This document shows, piece by piece, positions 34,201 to 47,242 of a DNA stretch of 64,000 bases. The stretch covers positions 116,314,984 to 116,378,983 of the forward strand of contig CM023449.1 of the NCBI GenBank assembly GCA_013339765.2. The letters are read 5' to 3'. The stretch is from Haemaphysalis longicornis (Eukaryota; Arthropoda; Arachnida; Ixodida; Ixodidae). Position numbers and translations under genes: made by a program. The notes below the pieces were generated by a model. The model had not been told where the DNA came from and made no database searches. It saw only the letters and a program-made list of their open reading frames with translations. Position 1 is the stretch's first letter. Every line of letters begins with the position of its first letter.

Positions 34201-34892
34201 TACACGAGAATTTTTAATCTGCGATACACCATTCCCATGAACAATGAGCTGTATGAAAGTTGAAAGGACAACAATTATAATCCTAGCAGACAAGCCCCCG
34301 ACTGCCCGTTCGACGACGTCTTCGTGATGCCTATCAAATTGCTTAGGAACGGCATCTTCATATTATTTTCCTTAAAATTGTGACTGATGGCTATCCATGC
34401 CGCTGACTCAGATAAAACTTTCCGCAGTTATGCAGTTGTACTCCAACATCATTTCCTTAGTTTTGGTACAGTTAAGATTAAACACGAGTTGCAGCCGCTT
34501 CCCATGACCATGCTGCTCCGAAGAAGCCCGTCTATTAATGAACACGGAAATTCCTAATTGTTTACAAGGGCGTGAGGAAACGACTAATTATTACAAGTAC
34601 ATTCAGCTCGCCGTGATGGTAGTAATCCTAGTGCCAAACACTACGTACCACCCCAGATAACATCGTTATTTTGAGAGCTACATAGTATTCGCCATGACCT
34701 TGGCTTTGCCGCATTACGCATTCTGCTGAGGAACCACGACCCGAAGAAACACCGAGGAGCCAGCCATATTTTCCTCCGTGGTAGAACGTTAGGCCAGAAG
34801 TAAATTTAGAGACACTTTTGTCCTTAGACATGCCTTGCGTTATAGTGGAAAAGCCGACATTTGGCTAGGCCTACCCAACACCTCAGTGTTCT
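31232..34892. other. No supported feature
   Basis: Several frames of 60-116 codons exist here (for example - strand 31415-31065 and 31587-31369), but none has a domain I can name. A possible exon at 33830-33979 is discussed under rejected items. Confidence 0.35.
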
Positions 34893-35406
34893 CTACCGGC
34901 GGAAAAAGGCGGAAGAGCCCTGCCAACCCGGAGCGGCCGCGGGTCGCGACGGCCTCCTGCGCCTGTTTATGGTCGCGCTCTGTGACGCCGTTTTGGTCGT
35001 CGACGCCTGCGGTCTCGTCGCAGCGGGCGGCGGAGGTGCGGCGGGATGCGGCCGGCCATCATCTGCATACGAGGACGGCGTGGCGTTGGACGCCGTTCTC
35101 TTTCCTCCTGCAGCCGAGCCGCCGGGCGCGCACGTGTCGAGGCACTCGGCGAGAGAGGCGAATCGGTTGGCGTTGCCGCCGCAGCCGCCGTACAGGAATT
35201 CCTCGCACGTGCCAGTGGCGGCGTCGAAGTAGTGGAGCGAAAAGGCGGCGTAGCACAGGCCCCGCTCGGGCTCCAGCTGGCACGGCGACTGCGGCTGCCT
35301 AGCCGTGCTGGGCGCCGGCACGCGCCACTCCCGAGACACAGAGGCGCCCAACGCTGCGCCTGCGTATCCAAACGGGTGCGGCAGATCAGATTTGGTTGCA
35401 AAAGAC
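34893..35406 (-). CDS. Kunitz-type protease inhibitor domain exon
   Basis: A - strand open exon encodes one complete Kunitz/BPTI domain at about 35282-35130. The six cysteines are spaced 8-15-7-12-3, exactly canonical, with YGGCGGNANRF and the hydrophobic HYFD core. The residue after the second cysteine (P1) is Tyr (LCYAA), which suggests a chymotrypsin-like or other non-trypsin target. The frame is open upstream to a TAG that is itself part of a possible splice acceptor (TTTGCTAG at about 35407), so the exon probably starts there and the signal peptide lies on another exon. Downstream is a Gly/Ala/Pro/Thr- and Arg-rich tail. The frame stops at CGG TAG, but CCG/GTAGAG at the same place also reads as a 5' splice site, so the protein may continue. 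Tick Kunitz proteins often act as secreted inhibitors of host or endogenous serine proteases. The domain is certain; the exon limits and function are inferred. Confidence 0.8.
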
Positions 35407-35454
35407 TAGCAAACACAGGATGAAATTTGCCCTTTGCTATACTCTCTCAAACAC

Positions 35455-35486
<32 letters not shown>

Positions 35487-35955
35487 CCAGCCTATCTACG
35501 CAGGGCAAAGACAACTCCCATCAATCTTCAATTATTCCGGTCCTGTGCTAACTGCGACGAAATTATCCCCGATTACTTCTTCATCTCATCTGCCCATCTA
35601 ACTTTCTGCCGCCCCCTGCCACGCTTGCCTTCTCTAGGGATCCACTCTGTTACCCTTAATGACCAACGGTTATCTTGCCTTCGAATTACATGCCCTGGCC
35701 ATGTCATTTTTTTTCTTCTTTATATCCACTAAATGTCCTTAACACGCGTTTGTTCCCTGACCCACTCGGCTCTCTTCTTGTCCCTTAATGTTACACCTAT
35801 TATCTTCCGTTCCATTGTTCGCTGAGTCGTCTTCAATTTAAGTTGAACAACTCTCTTAGTGAGTCTCCAAGTTTTTGCCCCGTAGGTGAGTACCGGTAAG
35901 ATGCAGCTGTCATACACTTTCTTCGTGGACACATAGGCATCTGTCAAACATAGGC
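35455..35955 (-). mobile_element. RTE LINE 3' end with (ATG)n tail
   Basis: The - strand frame 35947-35729 reads STKKVYDSCILPVLTYGAKTW, TQRTMERKIIGVTLRDK and AEWVREQTRVKDI, the conserved C-terminus of RTE-clade RT proteins. A 3' UTR follows and ends in a trinucleotide tail, seen on the + strand as (ATC)n at 35456-35487. It is heavily 5'-truncated and sits immediately upstream of the Kunitz exon on the same strand. Confidence 0.8.
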
Positions 35956-35959
35956 ATCC

Positions 35960-38900
35960 GAAAAGCTCAGTAGAAAGAATAGTTGAGCCAGTTGTTTTGG
36001 TGGCAATGTCCAGGTGACATTCCGGGCACGTGTTTACTGTGATAGCGCATATTTGTGCTCATGCCTAATAAAAACCCCTAGTGAGTCAGCGCCGTGGTGT
36101 TCCTGTTTCATCGTCTGTGTCCGCCCTCAAGCACTGTTTGAAATGTACTCAAAAGCTACAGCACTTTTTCGTCATTTACGACAACCAACTGTAAATGTTC
36201 TGAATGCCACTGCCTTGTCAAGACGTGACAGCGTTGTTTGCACGCTCTCGTCAAGGAAACTACATACTACCATCTACTGGCATACATTTGTGGCAACGCT
36301 GGTCGTAGCTAACAGGTTGTGGAAGTCTGAATGCCAAGGTCTCCTGAAGACATGGCAGCATGAAACCGAACATGTCCTGGCGATGATTCTTTGGGGTGTT
36401 GTGCTTCATCACGCGGTTGTGGTTTCGTTACCAGGTGCGGATTCCTCAATTCTGGACGAGGGTCTTAGTGCAACGCCCATGTTTACCCGATGTAACGGTA
36501 CGTCGAAAAGTCCCAGCTGGAAGAAACCACGCCAACCGCTAGATCCCGCCTGAGACGCCATGGGTGTTTTCGGAGGTGAAAACCCAACCTATAATTGCCG
36601 CTTTTCTTCAGCAGAGCTACAAGACAGATATTAGATTAATGCGAAGAATGATTGGGCCATCTAATTAGTGCTTGCTGCAAAGTCACTGCTTCCCGGCCTC
36701 GTATTACTAGTGCACTTGAGTACGTTATACAACTAGCGTCATCTTCAGTTACACGTACGAACGCACGCAAGTCATTTCGTGCAAGAGACTGGAGATCTTT
36801 ATTTTTGGGTGCATCTGAGGGTATAGCGATAATTAGATTAAGTAAAATAATGCTTTGCAGTTGGGGCACTAGTATCAAATAATACTGCTTGAATTGTTAC
36901 AGCACCTACAAAACTTGGTTTTTCCATATGTAGGGGCAACCACCATGCAGTATTTCCGTACTATAAACCCGATGGCACATATAGGAGCATCCGCTCCAGC
37001 GAATATGGAGATGATCCAGCTTTGAATGGTCTGTGTATTTTGTACTTAACGTACGTATAATACTCGAGGCCCAAAAAATCATCACTGAACTCATCGTCGT
37101 GTATGTGGACTTGGATATAGTGTAGATTCGTTAAACAATGCATGGGAGTTCAGCTGTTTTCCAGCAAGCAATGCCGTCAGGATGGACCACTCCTGGAAAG
37201 ACCTTGAATTTATGAAGCACGATATTTTCCACCGAGAAGTACAATAGTGTGGTATTAGGTGTGCTCCAAAAGAGCCTATTCACAGCTTTATCGAAGGCAC
37301 ATTGGAAACGGAAAATGTAGGAGAACACCGCTCCTACATTCACCTCTTGAAACAGGGCATTCTGCAACAATAAATTTTAGGCCCTTGGTTGCCACTTTCC
37401 TGCATTCATGGTAGATTTGTTTTCTCTTTAATTGTTGACATTGCACTAATACTATGAAAACGCAAAAGGTTTTTCTTCGGGTCAATCCTCGAGACACTTG
37501 AAATCATGTCAAATAGCTAGCTGCATGAAAGCTCCATCGCTTGATATAAACCAGCTTTATGTTTTCAAACGCTAAAAAGGCTTCGTTCGAACTTTTCACT
37601 CAAAAATAATAAAATTCGCAACAACCTTCACCTTCGATATTGTGTTGTTCAATTAGAGCAAGTACATGTTCCTTATTCTTAATAAATACGTGCCACAAGA
37701 ACAAGGTTCGCAAAGAACATATTATAACGTGGTGGCAGATCAGATGAAAGAAACCATAAAGAAGGTGATTAATCTATTTATAATTTTTACTTGACGGCGA
37801 TCAAACAGCATGCGATATAAACAACATTCGCGTGAAAGTACCATGTCGACATGCTATATTGTTTTCAACGTTTTTCACCCACTTGGGTTTGGCTCCAATT
37901 ACAATATTCTTCCGCAATTAGTCGACTTATACTTATGGTTTATTTTGACAGGGAACTGGCAACAGAACTGACAGTGAAGTCTTTGCGACATTGCCATATC
38001 AAAAGTTCTGTCTTTTTGCGCTCTTTACAACAAACCCTTATTCCAACACATCGTAAGATATTTATGCTTAAGCTTCTCAGGAAGGTATGCATCAGACCTC
38101 TGTTGATGCAAAACCACCACGTACATATCTTGGCATGCAAATGACGTCGCATCTTGCTATAAAATTGCACAATAACGGGATGTGAACCCAACTCAAAGAA
38201 GCAGCAAGTCTGTCCGCGAATTTAGGCTTCCAATATGGATATCGTTTGCTGGTACTCAAATTTCGGTTTTAGTTACACAACGTTTAGTTTTCCTCGGTAT
38301 TTGTGCGTGTGTTTATTGTTTTCTGGGTTGTCTCTGCTGTCATTCTAGCCTAAAATTTAGTTTGTTCTTTTCAATACCTATCGGTTGAAGAGTTGAGTAT
38401 ATTCGTTTTCGTAACTGGTAAGCAAAGTGCAATAACTGCGCCCTCTCAGTGGTTTTTTTGTCTTTAGGTCTTAGTTACCGCATTGTGTTAAGCTGCGCAC
38501 TGCAAATTTTTGGCGTTGTTTCTCAAGCCCTGTACAAACCCAGTTAGGAGGCTACTTACATTCATTTCCTTCTTTGAATGAAAAGAATAGATACAAACAC
38601 AAATATGCAAAAACTCATCGCCCCACCATATATGCTCGCCACCTCAACGTCACGCTTGTCCCAGCAATGCGCCCCCGCGCCTGCTTAGGCATCCAGCATA
38701 CAATGCCTCAAACAATGTAGGGAAAGTGTGAAAAAGAGGGGAGAAATCTTGCGTCCAGGGATAACTCCGACCCTGTTCAACCAAACAATCTTACTTCAGA
38801 GACAAGTTATAGACACATGTCGATGAAGAAGGCTGAGCCCCAGATGAGATAATCTATTCTGGGCGTTACATCATAGCCCCATTTTTTACTTTTGATCAGG

Positions 38901-41690
38901 CACCCGTGACCGCTATTGAATTACGGGTCTGTGTTCCTTGCAAAATAAAACCTACGCGTATAAACCACATCACCAAACACAGCCCACAATGGCTGTGATG
39001 TATACTCGTAAATTAAGAAATTTGTAAGCTCTGAACCTCGGTCGTCATGCAGCAGGGAGTACGGGTGAAGCCCTTACTTCGATTTCACGTTCAATATTTG
39101 CACAATATCCCCAGTCCTGCCGTTTTGAGATAATAACGTGTACTGGTGTAGTACTAAAAATACATTTCCATGTAATCGAAAATCTAATTCAACATGCATT
39201 ACCTTTGTAACGGGATCATTTGCATCCAACTATCAAAAATCACCTAAGTCTGTTATTTGATAATCTGTCTCTCTCTAAACTGTGGGACACGCCGCATCCA
39301 CGGCCAAAACTCATTGAATATCTCAAATAAACATTTTACACGAATAGCCTGTTTTTCTGGTTGATCAATGAAGGCTCCAAAACAGAGGTGCATAGATAAA
39401 TCACGTCCAGGTTAGCCAATACAGACCTGCATATCTGTCATCGTGATGTATTGCGTATTCTTTAGTTCTATTATTACCCAAATGTCATTTCCAGGTAATA
39501 CAAGCCCTATCGACCTTATACCTGAATCTCTGATCTCATTATGAAACTGCCGGTAAACGGAAAACATGTTTCGAATGACAGCGCGCGACCATTCAACATC
39601 CGCCTCTTTTCTATCAACCTAGCACGCTCGAATTCAGAAATGTGTTTTATCGAACATCAGAATACTAAGCACACGGTACTCGCACTGCAGGCAGGCAAAG
39701 CTCCAAATTAAAGCTCAGCAAATGGAAGCTTTGTTTTTTAGACTGAACATTCTAAATTTTACCATTTTGCTCATTGTTCCCAATGACGCCTATACAAACA
39801 AGGCGAACATTCAGAATAGAAGACTAACGACCCTCTTAGTCAATACACGGGTAGTGGCACACGCGCATGAACAGCGCCGTTTCTCATTGGCTTGGTTAGC
39901 ATTTACGGGTATTTTACACTGGAGAATGTTGCTTGATACATACCATACAAATAAACTAGGAGTTCCTCCCCACATTCCTTCCTAGATTAGTCAGTGTTTC
40001 CAGATGATGCACAGACATTCGGAGGTCGGAAATTAAAAATCCCGGAAAAGTTATCGCCCTCCCTATTTACATTCGCTTGAAGACAACATTTTTTGTGTGT
40101 GGCGTATATTTGTAGGCTTTCCCCATTAATACTAGCTTGCTACGGTCGTAGCAACCACGTGAACTTTCAATAACCAGTGTAGAGCGGCGAATGTGTTTTT
40201 TACATATCTGAACGTTGACGCCAGTGTCGCAAGGGCCAATTTTATAATCATGGCAGTGCGACAGTTGATAGTCTTAGCTTGCGTATTGCGTTGAGATCTG
40301 TTTGGATAAAGTGGCACGATTGACTTCGTTGCTTATTTGGATAATAAGCGCGTCCTTTCGCACGGTTCGTCCTGATGTACTAAGCGTGCAACCCCATAAA
40401 TCGTGCTACAACGTCCAGAAAAATTACTTCAGTAAAACGTGTGGTGGGACGAGTTAATTCATGACTATGGAAGAAACGCCTGTAAAGTGCGCCTCCCGCC
40501 TATTCACTGAACGTTCTGTCACTGCCCTAAACCTTCCTCCACAGACAGAAGAGGTAGTTCGAGGCTGCTGGGTCGCAGCCTCCAACTTCTACCTTTTCAG
40601 TGTAACACGCTCTTGTGGTGCTCCTGTAAGAAAGCATAGTTGGTTAATTCGTCTATTCGTTCCTTTTTCGGCTTTTCACAATTGCCAACAATGAAGACGA
40701 TGAACAAAGGTTCCTCATTTGAATTGGAAAGCTGTAGCTTTTTCTGAAAAGGACAAAGTCGTCCGACTTCTGCGATCTTAACATTACCAGCATTTTAGGG
40801 GCTAAACCCCTTAGGAGTTGGGGTGTTGGCGTCTCCTGGCGTCGTCATCATTGTAATCGTCGTCTCGTGTAGGCATGGTGCTAAAACACGGGGAAACTCG
40901 TTTACGCCTCGCACTAGAACGAAATACAATAACCCTAGACATCAAAGGCGGCAAAGCGGACGAGACAACTGTAAATGGCCCACGAAGGCACACGTATTGT
41001 TCCATCTGCATCACGCGCTTTTCGACGAGACTGCATCAGGAAAAAGGCCCTGCTTTGACAACTTTCCGATCTGCACCAATGGGCTTTGCTTCAAAGCGAA
41101 CGCGGAACTCTCCTCCAACTGTGCATACTTACCTGTGAATTTGCTTGCGGAGTTTCCGATGTGTCGTTTCATTCTCTGCTAAAACACAGCCAAATAACAG
41201 AGCCTGCAGTGCCCGTCATCATAAAAGCTCCATTAACCCGCCTGACCGGGTTGGAAGCGATCACAACTTCTAAAGCTTTGATCAGATGATTATTTATATT
41301 TAGCTATGTCTTTTGTAGAGACTGCTTTGCCCCACATATTTAATGTTGCAGTGCTCCGGTTCCTAGACTTCCGTCCCTCAGGGAATTTTAACACATGAGT
41401 TTTTTACTGGCTCTATCGCTTTGTGCCTCATGTCCATCCAAAAAAGTATGTAGTTATAAGCTATTCGATTTCTTTTTACATTATGCGGAGAAAAAGCGAG
41501 GCTCTTGAGGCGGTGCTGAAATCATCCACTACAGGCATACGGCATTCGATTCGGAGGACAGCAACCTTATCAGCCTGCTCCGCATCGAGGTTCTCAGTGT
41601 CGCCGTGGGAACGTGCTCTACACTCTACAGCCACTGCGACTGATGGAAGCGAGTACAGGCATCGATTCACCGAGAGGCGCAGGCGCCTTC
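35960..41690. other. 5.7 kb without a recognised gene or repeat
   Basis: AT-rich, with frames of up to 179 codons (36014-36553) that show no domain, signal or repeat I recognise. I cannot exclude short exons. Confidence 0.35.
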
Positions 41691-41697
41691 AATGGAT

Positions 41698-42039
<342 letters not shown>

Positions 42040-42282
42040 CGAAAGTGAGAGAGAAAGTGAGAAAGAGAATTATCCAGGTAGCACAAGTACGTGGATCACT
42101 TGAAGCCAAACACTTATTAGTGATCAATCGTTCAAAGATTATGTTGGACAGCACGCAGGGATCGCCTAAAATTGGAAAGTCAGTGGGGTGGGATAAAGAA
42201 AGTGTTTTGGCAGTCCGTCTTGGCCAGAAATATCTGCAAATAGGCTGACACAGGTCTATCGACCCGACAGATGTGAGTTAGA

Positions 42283-42585
42283 GAGAGAAAACTTTATTTG
42301 CGACACCGCCAACTATGCAAAAGTCTTTGCCCTTCTATTTGTGCGCGAAGCGCATGCATAACATCGGTCAAGGCTGCGTCCTCCGCTAGGCGCACAGCTC
42401 TTCTTGTTGGGAGGACTCTTGGTCCTTCAGGGCGGACTCCCATAACGATAGTGAGGACACGCGGGTGATGATTAAAGGGTGTAGGCGCTTGCGCTCTGGC
42501 AGGATGGATGAGCATGCCCATCGAATGTGTTGAAGTTAGATAGATGAGATGGTGCGATATCGACAAGTATCGCTGTATACTTATG
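42283..42585 (-). mobile_element. Short LINE 3' end with AATAAAG...TCTCTC tail
   Basis: The - strand ends GTCGCAAATAAAGTTTTCTCTCTCTAAC, the same terminal pattern as LINE-D and LINE-H. About 300 bp upstream is a non-motif sequence. It abuts the point where gypsy RT homology stops, so it is probably a 5'-truncated insertion into that element. Confidence 0.5.
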
Positions 42586-44320
42586 GGTGCATAATACCAG
42601 CTATTCTCTGAGGGATCGACCAAAAACATGTGCCTCCAGGCAAACAGACAAGTGCTTCTTCTATCTGAGGTAACGGATAAAAGTTTTGCTTAGTTATTTT
42701 GTTCAGATGGCAGTAATCAACACGAAATGGACGTGCGCTATCGTTCGTTTTGAGCTGCCTGACTGGTGGCACACAAGGACACGACGAAGGCTTGATAGCG
42801 ACTTTGCTAAGCGCCTTGTTCATTTCCTCCTGAATAATGCCGCGCCCGGCTTAGCAAATGCTTGTGAACGAAGGTGGCGCAGAGAGTGATCGCCGTGCTT
42901 TGATGTTGTAGTCTGGACGAAATGTCGATTGCCGAAGTACCCTGTAGGATGCAAAAAATACCTGATAGCACTTGAGCATGTTTTGCAAACAGATCTGAGA
43001 CAATCTGTCTGATTTCTGCAGACCTGCAGGTGCTTCTAACTTTGGCACACAAACTTGGAACTCCGGCATTAAAGATGGCTTAGGTTCAACCCTACCACAC
43101 CTAGTGATAACGAGTGGAAGCAAAGACTATGCGCACAGTGCTTCGTAATGGTTTGTATTTTTTCGAAATTTCGCAGTCTGCCGTCCACAAGCATCTACAG
43201 GATGAATGGGTTCAACCTTTCACTTGCGCTGAAGAGCACGCGAAGACAGCCCAGCCGGAACGGGGCGCCATCGAAGCAGAGGCTGAGGGACAAAGGTCCG
43301 GCAGCAGTTGAACCCTCGCCTTCGCTTGCACTGAAGCCCACGCACAGGCGACCCAGTCAGCGCTGAGCGATCCAGCGCTGGCGAAGCTGCCCTCGTTTTG
43401 CCCCCCCCCCCCCTAGTCACGTGGTACGGCAGGGGCGAGGCACCGAGCGAGCAAAATTGGTGAGAAATAAAGCCGCAGATTGCGCGAATCCGGGTGAAGA
43501 CACTTGCGACGCGATGAATGGCCTTGAGAAATGTAGCGTAATAGAACTTACCCTCTAAACACAGCACCATCAACATTATTTGTCAAGGGAAAGCTTCGGA
43601 AGAGAACGCGAGGATTAGGAAAGAGAAATTCGCATTGTTGCGTCCCCATCCCAACTTTGCGAGACCGGAGGCCACGTCGCGTGAGAAACACATCTGAAAA
43701 TGCAATAGGATACGACGCAGCGCCCGCCCGGGACCGGGGCCGAGCGGAAATATGGACCTAGGTCACAGCTGGCAAAAGCAGTTGAACAGAAGCGAATCTG
43801 GAGAACATGAGAAGCTTCTGAAGAGCAGGAACCTCAAAGTGCCAAATCCCTGATGCGCAGTCAATAAGAGCTGCGTGCTCGGAAAAAAATTTTAGGCCGA
43901 GGATCAGGTCATGAGGGGTGGTGTCTAGGACGGTGAACAGCACCATTACTGAGGGGTCAGCAATTCTCACACAGTCAGTAAACGACACGGTAACAGCCGG
44001 CGTCCGCCTAGCGGCACCTTGCACACCATGTAACTCCGCCGACGTGGGCATCCTGCGTAGATGACGGCGAAGGTGAGAACTCATTACAGATATATGTGTG
44101 CTCCAGTGCACACCAACACAGAAACCTGTGCGCCTTCAGTTTAAACGCCTAGCAAGTTTTGTCTCGTCGGATAAATCAGCAGATGGTTTTTAGGCTAGGT
44201 AGGAAGTGCAGCGTTCCGAGGGGGGTCGCGCATAATCGTGATGGGCACCGAGATTACGTGAACGCGACTGGAGTTGATGCCGCGACGGCGATTGGTTGAA
44301 GTGGGTGTTGGGTCTGTTAG
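42586..44320 (-). mobile_element. Ty3/gypsy-like element, protease and RT part (decayed)
   Basis: On the - strand, a retropepsin-like region lies at 44111-43758, ending TPHDLILGLKFFSEHAALID. The active-site DTGA is replaced by a triplet reading CTGA, and the frame slips just after it. Then comes the pre-RT linker, and RT with ARPFRVDYCHLNKITK and FYPLPQIEEAL near 42730-42680. RT stops at about 42590. The interval 43125-43560 does not look like gypsy and may be another insertion. This is an old copy with missing catalytic residues and is not functional. Confidence 0.75.
43208..43366. repeat. Two diverged direct repeats of about 105 bp
   Basis: CTTGCGCTGAAG...CACGC near 43222 recurs as CTTGCACTGAAGCCCACGC near 43326. 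In one + frame both read SLALK followed by an RRQPS-like stretch. Origin unknown. Confidence 0.45.
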
Positions 44321-44329
44321 AATGGATCA

Positions 44330-47233
44330 AGGAAAAGCTTTAATTAACACTGAAGAGGTAAGCCCCACAAGCGGCGGGGCTTGCTACTTCAGATGGGGGT
44401 GAACATAGGGAGCCGAAAAAAGAAAGAAAAAGGTGAAGAAGTACGCAGCAACAATGAAGAATAGGGAGAAGAAAATAAAATGAGTTCGGAACGTATAAGA
44501 AATTACCGCACTATGAGAAAAAATCTGAGGATCCCAATGTTAAAGAACCTCGATTAATCCCGATTCAGACAAAAAGTTAAGAGAGCCGCGCCGCGTCAGT
44601 TTGATTTTGCCACGGACCAAGAAAGTGATGCAGCTCTAAATAGTTTCCGCGTATCAGTCGCACAAGAGTTCATTTCGCTTTTTCGCGGTGAGTTGTATGA
44701 TACGGGCAGTAACACAACACATGCCATATGTTCTCTCTCACAGATGACGCAGAGCACAATGGCGAGTCCGCCCACCCTATTTTAACAAGAAAGCTAGCAG
44801 TGAAGGCAACGTTCAGGCGTAGTCGGTGAAGGACAGCCTCTTTTTTCTTTTGTAGGACTCGCGGAAATTGGAAATTGCACTGAGGGTCAGTCGCGTGTAG
44901 AGGGAATGGTATCGTAAGAGGGTCCTGCCAAGCTAGCAACTGCAGTTTCCATCCCAGTTCTTTCACGTCCCTACTTACATCTTGTCTGGAATACGGGATT
45001 CCAATAGACACAATTGTGCGCCGCTTTCGCTGCTGCGTCAAGACGACATTCCTCGCACATGCGTACGGCCGTACAAGATAACCGCCCCATTCCCTTCTCA
45101 TTTCTCTTCTCCTGCTGTCTTAATATACGCCTGAGGGAGCATCATTCCTCTTTGAAAGGAAAGCCCTGCACACACCTGGCGCAGCACTGTTCTAAATGCG
45201 GTTATCAGCCACGTTGTCAGCCACACTTCACGGAACGATAGTAGTTTTTAAGCACAGAGACCGTGCCACCAGGGAACTTGCAGAAGCCTTGCATATCGGA
45301 TAAAGGGTCCCGATTGTATAAGTCACCCGTCGCTGAGTATTTTAGATAAAGAAGTGCAACTTCTCAAGGAGAGGGGCGTAGAGGATGAGGGAAAGGACAA
45401 GAGAAACGAGAAGGGAATGGGGCGGTTCTCTTGTACGGCCGTACGCAAGTGCGAAGGGCACACGTGCTGGGTTGTTCAGTCTGGGGGTGGTATAAATGCG
45501 TATTCGTTTTCATTAAAACTTTCAGTTTGATAGTAAGCGCCTGTGTCGTTCCATGGATGCCGGAGTGACCTGGCCGCCATTGAAGCGAGATGCAGTGCCC
45601 GTATCGTAGTCCAAGTGTGTGCAATGCATGTAGATCACGCAGAAGTTGGCTGCAGCGGTGGGATGGCTTCATCAGTGCTTGTAAAGGAGGCCGCGAAGTG
45701 GTAAAGGTCACCCATAGCCGGGCGGGACTATTGGTGATGTGAAGGAGTGCCGTCCTAATAGCAGCCAACTCTGTGAAGGTGGACGACGTCTTGTGACTGA
45801 GTTTCTCTTTCACTGTTAGTCCCACCGACGAATCCACACTCCAATGGCTTGCGAGTCAGACCTCACGGACCCGTCTGTATAGCCGGTATTCAATGGCTTG
45901 GAATGCATGCAGGAAACCAAGTGTGCGCCGCCATATCTGTGGCCAAGCGTCTGTTGCTAGGCGACGTTGTGCGCACGGCCCGCAGATCAGGCCCCCCTCA
46001 TCTCCGCCATGCAACCGTGCGAGTGAACCGTCACTCGTTACGTCGGGCTCCGCGGGATGGCGGTACTTGTCCATGCTAAGCCCGACTTGAAGCACATGAC
46101 TGTTTCACATTACAAACTCTACCTCACCTTCGCAAAGTATTGCCTCCAGTTCAATGTGAGTGCGATTAATAACATCTCTGTTGACGCCACTGTTTAGAAT
46201 CGGATTGGAACGGAGCAGATGACGCACGCAGGCTTTTTTTTTTCGGCGTGCGGCCGCACTGGCCCAAGCCGCGCCGTGTCTGTGGCGCATCGGCCATGTC
46301 TGTCGCCGTTTCCAGCGTTGCCAAGCGAAGAAATTGACCGCTAAACTTTTCAACGAATACCGCCTATACACGTGAACGTGGCCAAGTTAACGTGAGCTGA
46401 TATGCTCTAGCGTGAAGATTCGCAAGGCTGGCTCAGGCAGAGATGATTTCTTGCCTATACCTGGTATGGTGAGGCACATATCCCATGGTGCAACTTTCCA
46501 TGTCGGAAAGGCAGGCTTGCTTGGGCGTTCGAAGTTGGCCGGTAGGAGACGCCGTACATGAGGGGAAGACACCTGTGCTAGAGAATGGTCAGTACGCCGT
46601 GTTACGTGACGGCGGTTGGTGTGAAAGAACTCTTGAGCTTGGAGTGAATGGGCTGACATGCACCTTGCTCCGCAAAGAGTTTCATTCGTGGATGTTCATT
46701 TTGGAAGGCCCAGGCAGATGCGCAGAACTTGAGCCTGTGCAAACTCTAGCACTCTGAAGTTTGTCTTAGACGAACCAATCAGCGCTAGAAGGCTGCACCC
46801 CAGAATGCCAAGAAATAGTGGCTTACAGAGTCGCAATAGTGAAGACAAAAGTACTACCCCAAGGTGTCAACTTATCTCTCTAAGCTGATTATATTTTTGT
46901 CTGGGCTTCTGCCAAAACCGGAGAAGTATACGATCCAAACTGCAAAAAACTCTTCTTGCCACTCAAAAGTACCTAAACACCTGCGGAGAGCTGATTTCAC
47001 CAGAAAAGTGTGCCGCAGTTGCCTCTACGAGGCGGGATGTATCCCGCTGTCCTCTGGTGATAACCCAGAAATATTGTGCGTTCATAACCACAAATTTCTA
47101 GGAGTAACATTAGATCGATGACTATCTTGGGCCCCCCATATCTGTCACCTCAGAGAACGCCTGCACTCATTTATGCCCATTTTCGGGATGCTGACAGGAA
47201 AATCATGATGCTTCTCAGTGTCTTCACTATTAC
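44330..47233 (-). mobile_element. LINE-E with twin-priming 5' inversion and 9 bp target duplication
   Basis: This is the same family as LINE-B. The sense part (- strand, 46862-44330) holds the post-RT region, RNase H pieces (ELAAIRTALLHITNSPARLWV, LQWRPGHSGIHG) and the C-terminal cysteine region, ending ATTAAAGCTTTTCC. The part at 46863-47233 is on the + strand and carries the preceding piece of the same ORF2, from the degraded YADD box through CGELISPEKCAAVA and KFLGVTLD to GMLTGKS. The two parts overlap by about 35 bases of LINE sequence (the CTCAGTGTCTTCACTATT region). AATGGATCA borders both ends (44321-44329 and 47234-47242). The element lies within the gypsy copy. Confidence 0.85.
45882..46364. 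mobile_element. 483 bp MITE in LINE-E with TATA duplication
   Basis: LINE-E is continuous with LINE-B if 45882-46364 and one TATA are removed. TATA flanks both ends (45878-45881, 46365-46368). The ends are GCCGGTATTC on the left and, inverted, GGCGGTATTC on the right: 10 bp with one mismatch. There is no transposase motif. The superfamily is unassigned; a four-base TATA duplication is not the usual TA, TWA or TTAA. Confidence 0.75.
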
Positions 47234-47242
47234 AATGGATCA

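Noticed and set aside
35456..35487. (ATC)n as an independent microsatellite
   Set aside because: It is the 3' tail of the adjacent RTE element, the usual tail type for that clade.
36014..36553. 179-codon + strand frame
   Set aside because: No motif, no signal peptide pattern, no splice support and no similarity to other parts of the window.
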